From Candidatus Pacearchaeota archaeon (lineage in GTDB: Archaea; Nanobdellota; Nanobdellia; Pacearchaeales; GW2011-AR1): a stretch of DNA of 10,880 nucleotides. Made by a program: the position numbers and the translations under genes. Below are positions 6,156 through 10,880 of the stretch, in pieces. Location: the NCBI GenBank assembly GCA_002689985.1, contig NZDC01000018.1:1-10880 (forward strand), in the 5' to 3' direction. The notes under the pieces were generated by a model. It did not search any database and was not told the DNA's origin. It was given only the letters and a program-made list of their open reading frames with translations. The stretch's first letter is position 1; each line of letters starts with the position of its first letter.

Positions 6156-7724
6156 TTATTCAATTCCAAATCTTCTTAAAACGTTTTCTGGCTTTTTGTA
6201 GTATTCATTAATTACTTCTTGGACTTTTTTAAATTCAAAAGTTTTATTAGTATATAACTTATAAAGTAATTGTATTCTTCTTTTAAATTCTAGATTAAGT
6301 TCTTCTGTTTTTATACCAAATCTTCTTGTAATTTTTTCAAATATTTTACTATCTCTTTTAAAATAAAATTTATCATCACTAGGTTTCCAAATAAAAGGAG
6401 TATTTGTCATTGCAACTCCTCTTTGATCTACATTTATTATCTCTACAATTTCCTTAAGTTTTCTTGTTTCTTCTTTATTAATAATTGTATGGCCCATAAT
6501 ACAAATACAATCTAAAACATTTAATAATGTTGGAGAAAGTTCAATTGGAGGAGTTTCTAATCTTTTTATAACACTATCAACAGAATCTGCATGAATTGTG
6601 CTAATTCCACTATGTCCTGAAGCCATACCCTGAAATAATACAAATGCTTCTTTACCTCTAACTTCTCCAACAATTACATAATCTGGATTTTGTCTAAAAG
6701 AGCTTTTTAATAAGGCAAATAAGTCTATTTCTCCGGTATCTCCTGATCCTGTCGCACTCCTTGCAACACTTGGAAGCCAATTTTCTCTTGGAATCATTAA
6801 TTCTGGAGTATCTTCAATTGAAACTACTCTTGATTCAGGAGGAATAAAAAATGTAATAGCATTTAACAAAGTTGTTTTTCCAGAAGATGTTTCTCCAGTA
6901 ATTAATATATTCATTTTATATTGAACTAGTAACCACAAATAAGCTAACATTTCAGGACTTAATGTATTAAATGATAATAATTGAATAGGAGCCCAAGGAG
7001 TCTTAGTAAATTTTCTTATTGTAAAAGTAGGTCCTTTTGTAGTAATATCTTTTGTATATGTTGCATTTATTCTAGATCCATCAGGTAAACTTCCATCTAA
7101 AATTGGTTTAGCATAAGAAATGTATTTACCACTTTTTTGAGCAAGTTTTTCAACAAAACTAGATAATTTATCCATATCTTTGAATACTATATTTGTTTTA
7201 ATATTTCTATAAACTCTATGAACAATATAAACTGGAGTATTTATTCCATTACACTCAATATCTTCCACATAATAATCTCTAAGTACAGGTTCTACTTCAT
7301 TAAAACCCATAAAGTCTCTAGCTAAATAATAAAATATCTTTTTATAACTCTCATAAGATAGATTTATTCCAAGTTCAATTGCTAAAAGTTTAAACATTTT
7401 ATCAATATAATCTAGTAATTTTTCTTTATCTTTTTCAATTATAATATCAAAATTAATCATATTTCTCATTGCTGAAGTTATTTCTTCTTTATGTTTTGTT
7501 TCTTCTTCGTTTAATATTGGTTCTTCAATTTCATATATTAATTCAGAAAGTTTTGAATTCCAATAAATATGTGCAAAAACAAATGGAGAGATTAAACTGT
7601 ATCTTATATTAATTGTTGTTTTATCTCTTATCTTTTTTAATTGAGGAACTTTTGGAGAGAAATTTATTGGAACTTTTGGATAGTTTTGGATATTTGTTTT
7701 TTCTTTTAATATTTTATTTTCCAT
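6156..7724 (-). CDS. Type IV pilus/secretion system ATPase (TadA/GspE2/FlaI family)
   Basis: This 522-residue cytosolic hexameric ATPase powers subunit assembly. The N-terminal domain spans about 1-190, with the family region around FYYLARDFMGFNEVEPVLRD (131-150). The C-terminal ATPase domain has Walker A G277-x4-G282-K283-T284, the Asp-box VSIEDTPEL (E304, D305), Walker B and arginine region PDYVIVGEVRG (347-357, with E354 and R356), and the His box GMASGHSGISTIHAD (H371, H378). DGSLPDGSRIN (210-220) is the usual substrate-proximal motif. All key residues are present. Its start lies 1 nt after the stop of the pilin-like gene, so they are translated together. The tail beyond about 460 contains two copies of RRFGI (467-471 and 517-521). 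An archaellum is less likely, since no archaellin-accessory genes are visible. Confidence 0.95.
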   Translation of the reverse strand: MENKILKEKTNIQNYPKVPINFSPKVPQLKKIRDKTTINIRYSLISPFVFAHIYWNSKLSELIYEIEEPILNEEETKHKEEITSAMRNMINFDIIIEKDKEKLLDYIDKMFKLLAIELGINLSYESYKKIFYYLARDFMGFNEVEPVLRDYYVEDIECNGINTPVYIVHRVYRNIKTNIVFKDMDKLSSFVEKLAQKSGKYISYAKPILDGSLPDGSRINATYTKDITTKGPTFTIRKFTKTPWAPIQLLSFNTLSPEMLAYLWLLVQYKMNILITGETSSGKTTLLNAITFFIPPESRVVSIEDTPELMIPRENWLPSVARSATGSGDTGEIDLFALLKSSFRQNPDYVIVGEVRGKEAFVLFQGMASGHSGISTIHADSVDSVIKRLETPPIELSPTLLNVLDCICIMGHTIINKEETRKLKEIVEIINVDQRGVAMTNTPFIWKPSDDKFYFKRDSKIFEKITRRFGIKTEELNLEFKRRIQLLYKLYTNKTFEFKKVQEVINEYYKKPENVLRRFGIE

Positions 7725-7725
7725 A

Positions 7726-8241
7726 TTAATTGATTATATCAAAATCTATTATAGATTTTCCATTATCCTCCCCAATATTTGAAATTGATAATCTATATGG
7801 TGTTGATGCTTGACTTATTGTCTTTAATTTATCTTCTCCTTGATAAGTTACATTATATTCACTATGATTTGTCATTAAAGTAATTGTATTAAATGTTCCT
7901 CTTTTTTTAGTATGTGCTATTATATTTCCAATATGGATATCTTCTCCTGGTTGACTATAGACATTTTTACTTTCTAATTCAAAAACAATCAAATCTTTTT
8001 CTCCATCTATTGTTAATGTTCCTCTTTTTATTCCAAGTTCAATTATTCTTTTATTTCCAGCAACATTTAACTCTACAATTTTAGAATTAATATCTTTAAT
8101 CACCCCAATAGTTTGCTCAATTATTGCTTTATCCCTAATTTCTTCTATTTTTGGTTTTACAAAAGCTAAAACTGCTCCAATCATAACAAAAGCAATTAAA
8201 GTATAAATTACTGTTTCAACCCAGACTTGCCCTCTTTTCAT
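7726..8241 (-). CDS. Type IV pilin-like protein with canonical class III signal
   Basis: This 171-residue protein begins MKRGQVWVETVIYTLIAFVM. The KRG followed by QVWVE puts a glutamate (E9) at +5 after a cut behind G4, the textbook prepilin arrangement, and the hydrophobic assembly helix spans about 9-27. The following residues 30-60 continue as an amphipathic helix, and the remainder looks beta-rich and extracellular with no cysteines. As first gene of the operon, 1 nt before the ATPase, it is the best candidate for a subunit dedicated to this machine. Its promoter shows a TATA-like box centred about 25 nt upstream and a perfect palindrome just beyond it. Whether it is a major or minor pilin cannot be told from sequence. 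Confidence 0.82.
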   Translation of the reverse strand: MKRGQVWVETVIYTLIAFVMIGAVLAFVKPKIEEIRDKAIIEQTIGVIKDINSKIVELNVAGNKRIIELGIKRGTLTIDGEKDLIVFELESKNVYSQPGEDIHIGNIIAHTKKRGTFNTITLMTNHSEYNVTYQGEDKLKTISQASTPYRLSISNIGEDNGKSIIDFDIIN

Positions 8242-8260
8242 ATTTAATTAAATGAGAATT

Positions 8261-8270
8261 AATTTAAATA
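8261..8270 (-). promoter_or_regulatory. TATA-like box of the pilus operon
   Basis: The minus strand reads CTATTTAAATTAATTC, with TATTTAAATT centred about 25 nt before the start codon at 8241. Transcription would begin at or next to the ATG. The box is separated by a single base pair from the 20-bp palindrome at 8272-8291. Confidence 0.5.
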
Positions 8271-8271
8271 G

Positions 8272-8291
8272 TTAATGTTTTAAAACATTAA
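8272..8291. promoter_or_regulatory. Perfect 20-bp palindrome between divergent promoters
   Basis: TTAATGTTTTAAAACATTAA is a perfect 10+10 palindrome including a G/C pair in each arm. It lies next to the pilus-operon TATA-like box and about 12 bp from that of the metallopeptidase, on the upstream side of both. This is a natural position for a dimeric regulator acting on both genes, where it could block BRE/TFB contacts or activate. No candidate regulator gene adjoins it. Confidence 0.55.
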
Positions 8292-8303
8292 ATTGTATAA
8301 AAA

Positions 8304-8312
8304 CTTATAAAG
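8304..8312 (+). promoter_or_regulatory. TATA-like box of the metallopeptidase gene
   Basis: CTTATAAAG, preceded by a run of A that could serve as BRE, is centred about 25 nt upstream of the ATG at 8333. It is close to the archaeal TATA consensus and implies a leaderless transcript. Confidence 0.55.
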
Positions 8313-8332
8313 ATTATATTGATTAATAATTT

Positions 8333-9931
8333 ATGTCAACTTTAGAGGATCTACAAAAATTTATAGAAGATTATGTAGAAAAATTAAAACCATTATTCAA
8401 AAAAGCAAATCTTACTTGGTGGGATGCTTATACCATCGGAAAAAAAGAACATTTTGAAAAGCACGAAGAGATAATAAAAGAAATAAAAAAATTACATAAT
8501 AATAAAGAAGAGTTTGAAAAAGTAAAAGAGTTATTAAAAACAGAAATAAAAGATCCATTAATAAAAAGACAACTTAAATTAATACATGATGGATATTTAA
8601 GTTCACAAGGAGATATTAATTTAATTAATGAAATAATATCTAAAGAAGTGAAAATAGAACAGAAGTTTAATAATTTTAGAGCAAAAGTTAATGAGAAGAT
8701 TTTAACAGATAATGAAATAAAAGATATATTAAAAAAAGAGACTAATTCAGAGAAACTAAAAGAAGTTTGGGAAGCAAGTAAAAGACAAGGAGAGATTGTA
8801 GAAAAGGAATTTATAGAAGTTATAAAATTAAGAAATAAATTAGCAAATTCCCAAGGATTTGAAAATTATTATATTATGTCTCTCGAGGTATCTGAACAAA
8901 AAATTCAAGATATTAAGGAAATCTTTGAAGAATTAGAAGAATTAACAGATAATTCTTTTAAAGAAGTTAAATATGAAACAGATAGTTATCTTTCTAAGAA
9001 ATTTAAAATTCCAATTAATGAGTTAAAACCATGGCACTACTATGATTTATTTTTTCAGAAAGGACCAGAAACATATAATGTAGATTTAGACAAATTCTTT
9101 GAACAAGATATTTTGGAGATTTCTAAAAAATTTTATAAAAGTATAGGTATTGATGTAGAAGAAATATTACAAAGAAGTGATTTATATGAAAAAGAAGGAA
9201 AATCTCAGCATGCCTTTGCAATAGATGTGGATAGGGAAGGAGATGTAAGAATTTTAGAAAATATAAAAAATAATGAATATTGGATGAATACTACTTTGCA
9301 TGAATTAGGTCATGGAATTTATTGGGAATTTATAAATAAAAATCTTCCATTTTTATTAAGAGATGTTGCTCATACTTTTACAACAGAGGGGATTGCTATG
9401 TTTTTTGGTAGACAATCTCAGAATATATCTTTCATAAAAAAGTATGCTGGTGATTTTAATGAGGATTATTTGGAAATATATAAAAAATTAGAAAAAATGT
9501 CTAAAATGAGTCAATTAGTTTTTTCTAGATGGGCACAAGTTATGGTAAATTTTGAAATGAAACTTTATGAAAATCCAACACAAGATTTGAATAAACTTTG
9601 GTGGGACATTGTAAAGAAACATCAACTTATTGATTTTTATAGAGATAAACCTGATTGGGCTTCAAAAATGCATTTTGTTTCAGCACCAGTTTATTATCAT
9701 AATTATATGCTTGGGGAATTATTTGCTTCACAATTACATAATAAGATAACTAAAGAGATATTGAAGAAAGATTCTTTAAAAAATGTTGATTATTCAGGGA
9801 ATAATGAAGTAGGTAATTATCTAAAAAAATCTGTTTTTGGGCCAGGTATGAGTTATGAATGGAATGATTTAATTGAAAAAGCAACTGGAGAAAAATTGAC
9901 TCCAAAGCATTTTGTAGAAGAGTTTGCTTGA
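8333..9931 (+). CDS. M2/M3-like zinc metallopeptidase (HEXXH gluzincin), cytosolic oligopeptidase
   Basis: This 532-residue, largely helical protein carries the zinc site H323-E324-L-G-H327, and E352 in HTFTTEGIAMFFGR, 25 residues later, as the probable third ligand. That is the spacing seen in M2 (ACE) and M3 (thimet) peptidases. Further along, HFVSAPVYYHNYMLGELFASQ (447-467) matches the region holding substrate-binding His and Tyr in those families (M3: H...YY.Y...E). There is no signal peptide or membrane segment, so it probably trims peptides in the cytosol. It does not fit M32, which has HESQ after the HEXXH. The N-terminal 250 residues are the helical lid typical of these folds. It is transcribed divergently from the pilus operon and ends 6 bp from a convergent pilin gene. 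A role in pilus biology is not shown; the assignment between M2 and M3 is open. Confidence 0.85.
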   Translation: MSTLEDLQKFIEDYVEKLKPLFKKANLTWWDAYTIGKKEHFEKHEEIIKEIKKLHNNKEEFEKVKELLKTEIKDPLIKRQLKLIHDGYLSSQGDINLINEIISKEVKIEQKFNNFRAKVNEKILTDNEIKDILKKETNSEKLKEVWEASKRQGEIVEKEFIEVIKLRNKLANSQGFENYYIMSLEVSEQKIQDIKEIFEELEELTDNSFKEVKYETDSYLSKKFKIPINELKPWHYYDLFFQKGPETYNVDLDKFFEQDILEISKKFYKSIGIDVEEILQRSDLYEKEGKSQHAFAIDVDREGDVRILENIKNNEYWMNTTLHELGHGIYWEFINKNLPFLLRDVAHTFTTEGIAMFFGRQSQNISFIKKYAGDFNEDYLEIYKKLEKMSKMSQLVFSRWAQVMVNFEMKLYENPTQDLNKLWWDIVKKHQLIDFYRDKPDWASKMHFVSAPVYYHNYMLGELFASQLHNKITKEILKKDSLKNVDYSGNNEVGNYLKKSVFGPGMSYEWNDLIEKATGEKLTPKHFVEEFA

Positions 9932-9937
9932 AAAAAA
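9931..9937 (-). terminator. T7 run after the pilin gene, probable terminator
   Basis: The minus strand reads TAATTTTTTTCAAG at the end of the pilin gene, so T7 follows the stop codon directly. Archaeal polymerase can stop on such tracts. The run fills nearly all of the space between the two convergent genes. On the plus strand no T run follows the metallopeptidase stop, so its transcript probably continues antisense into the pilin gene. Confidence 0.4.
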
Positions 9938-10450
9938 TTATTCAATTAAAAATATACAATCATCAATTTCAGATAATGAGTCAGATACTCCACATTGTTT
10001 TCCACCAAGAATTGGAGCAGCTTTAATTAAAGTAGGTTTTCCAGTTTCTGTTACATCAATTACATATGTTAAACCAGAATTTTTATCAGGAAGTTTTACT
10101 TCTTCACCATAATTTCCTTTATAATTTCTAATAAAAGACGATCCTGCTTCTTGAGGCATTTCAAAACTTTTTGTTTCATTTTTTCCAGAAATTGATATTA
10201 ATAATCGATCAACTTCTATTTCTTTAATATCTATTGAAAACTGAAATTCATTTGAACTAGAATTATAACAAGTATATTGGGAGTTGAATGTTACTGGTTC
10301 AAAATTTCCAAAACAAGCTTCAACATCACTAATTTTTTCACTAATTAGGCCTTTTATAACAGTCCATACAACTCCTATTAAGGCTAATACTAAAAGAACT
10401 AAAATAAGTGTTGCAATAACTCCAGATAATCCAGTTTTGTTTTTTAACAT
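9938..10450 (-). CDS. Archaeal type IV pilin/archaellin-like protein with four cysteines
   Basis: This 170-residue protein begins MLKNKTGLSGVIATLILVLLVLALIGVVW, a short basic leader followed by the GLSGVIAT type of archaeal pilin/archaellin N-terminus. The hydrophobic helix spans about 9-30. Processing after G7 is plausible (LSGVI mature end), but there is no glutamate at +5, as in many archaeal DUF1628-type pilins. The extracellular part has cysteines at 46, 61, 153 and 165 and sequons such as NSSS and NET, suggesting disulphides and possible glycosylation. It lies 7 nt after another pilin-like gene, so they form one unit whose promoter is outside the window. Its stop codon is followed directly by a T7 run. 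Likely a pilus subunit; whether the ATPase in this window assembles it is unknown. Confidence 0.75.
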   Translation of the reverse strand: MLKNKTGLSGVIATLILVLLVLALIGVVWTVIKGLISEKISDVEACFGNFEPVTFNSQYTCYNSSSNEFQFSIDIKEIEVDRLLISISGKNETKSFEMPQEAGSSFIRNYKGNYGEEVKLPDKNSGLTYVIDVTETGKPTLIKAAPILGGKQCGVSDSLSEIDDCIFLIE

Positions 10451-10457
10451 TTTCTAA

Positions 10458-10880
10458 TTATTCTATAATAAGTTCATATCCATGTTGTTTTTCATCACAG
10501 ACAAAGTTTTTCTCTCCTGTATCAGATTCTCCACGTAGAATTGGAATTAATGTTATTTTTTCTGCATTTCCAAGATCTACTTTCCCAGAAAAAGCTCCTC
10601 CTTGATTTAATCCAGATTCAGGCCAATTAGAAGAAAGATCATTTAAATCTTTTACTTCACGACTTCCATCACTTGAAATTTTTACTCTCATTTTATAAAC
10701 AGGAACATTTCCATTATTAGTTATATATAATGTGCCTTCAGAATATCTTGTATCAAAATTTACATCAGAACAAACAAGCCCTATATTTTTATCAAATTTT
10801 ATTATTGATTCTTGAGTCATTCCTCTAAACCATTGAAAAATAATAAGACCAATAATTACAACTATTGCAACTAATAAAAC
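10458..10880 (-). CDS. Pilin-like protein, N-terminus cut by the window end (partial)
   Basis: The frame is open to the end of the window, giving 140 visible residues. The first 20 are VLLVAIVVIIGLIIFQWFRG, clearly the C-terminal part of a hydrophobic pilin-type helix, followed by an extracellular domain starting MTQESIIKF. The internal methionine at 10820 is therefore not the real start. The rest looks like a beta-sandwich (CSDVNFD, LYITNNGNVPVYKMRVKIS), with two cysteines at visible residues 37 and 128 that could pair, bracketing the domain. It ends 7 nt before the next pilin-like gene and is co-oriented, so the two are probably co-expressed and may be partner subunits. The signal peptide and cleavage site lie outside the window. 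Confidence 0.7.
   Translation of the reverse strand, partial: VLLVAIVVIIGLIIFQWFRGMTQESIIKFDKNIGLVCSDVNFDTRYSEGTLYITNNGNVPVYKMRVKISSDGSREVKDLNDLSSNWPESGLNQGGAFSGKVDLGNAEKITLIPILRGESDTGEKNFVCDEKQHGYELIIE

Noticed and set aside
3835..8241. Archaellum (fla/arl) operon
   Set aside because: The ATPase and platform proteins are related, but no archaellum accessory gene is visible and the platform is split into two proteins, so a type IV pilus or Tad-like system fits better.
8333..9931. M32 carboxypeptidase Taq
   Set aside because: The size and HEXXH fit, but the HESQ-type motif of M32 after the zinc site is absent, and the TTEGIA and YYHNYMLGEL regions fit M2/M3 better.
10458..10820. A complete 120-residue soluble protein starting at the methionine at 10820
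   Set aside because: The same frame stays open for 20 more codons to the window end and encodes a hydrophobic helix, so this is the body of a truncated pilin-like protein.
1..10880. CRISPR array, tRNA, rRNA, insertion sequence or prophage
   Set aside because: No regularly spaced repeats, cloverleaf-like GC-rich segments, transposase or phage genes were seen on either strand.

Overview
The window reads as a piece of a very AT-rich archaeal chromosome (about three quarters A+T by eye). The best guess is a DPANN-type lineage (Woesearchaeota/Pacearchaeota-like), an inference from gene content and base composition, not a measured placement. The archaeal signs are an archaeal-type RtcB, an archaeal GspE2/FlaI/TadA-type secretion ATPase with TadC/FlaJ-like membrane partners, archaeal class III-signal pilins, and TATA-like boxes centred about 24-27 nt upstream of several start codons with almost no room for a 5' leader.

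Layout. Positions 62-1092 (minus): a winged-helix/minimal nucleotidyltransferase fusion and a HEPN-domain protein that overlap by 7 nt, forming a HEPN-MNT toxin-antitoxin-like pair with a near-perfect palindrome next to the first start codon. 1157-2572 (minus): RNA ligase RtcB with all catalytic residues present. 2608-3781 (minus): two small secreted or membrane-anchored proteins with pilin-like N-termini. 3835-8241 (minus): a tight pilus-assembly operon in transcription order pilin-like protein, secretion ATPase, a 54-residue charged helical protein, long TadC/FlaJ-like protein, short TadC/FlaJ-like protein. 8242-8332: a 91-bp divergent promoter region with a perfect 20-bp palindrome between two opposed TATA boxes. 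8333-9931 (plus): a cytosolic M2/M3-like zinc metallopeptidase. 9938-10880 (minus): two further pilin-like genes, the upstream one cut by the window end.

How the parts may work together. The ATPase and the two polytopic proteins form the core motor and platform of an archaeal type IV pilus-like or secretion machine. Five different pilin-like proteins in the window are candidate subunits (major, minor or tip); no prepilin peptidase is visible. The metallopeptidase faces the pilus operon across a shared palindrome, so the two could be co-regulated, but nothing in its sequence ties it to the pilus. RtcB and the HEPN-MNT pair are probably separate transcription units. They are still a thought-provoking neighbourhood, because metal-independent RNases such as HEPN enzymes usually leave the kind of RNA ends RtcB can seal.

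No tRNA, rRNA, CRISPR array, insertion sequence or prophage signature was found. There is no gene-free stretch longer than about 100 bases.
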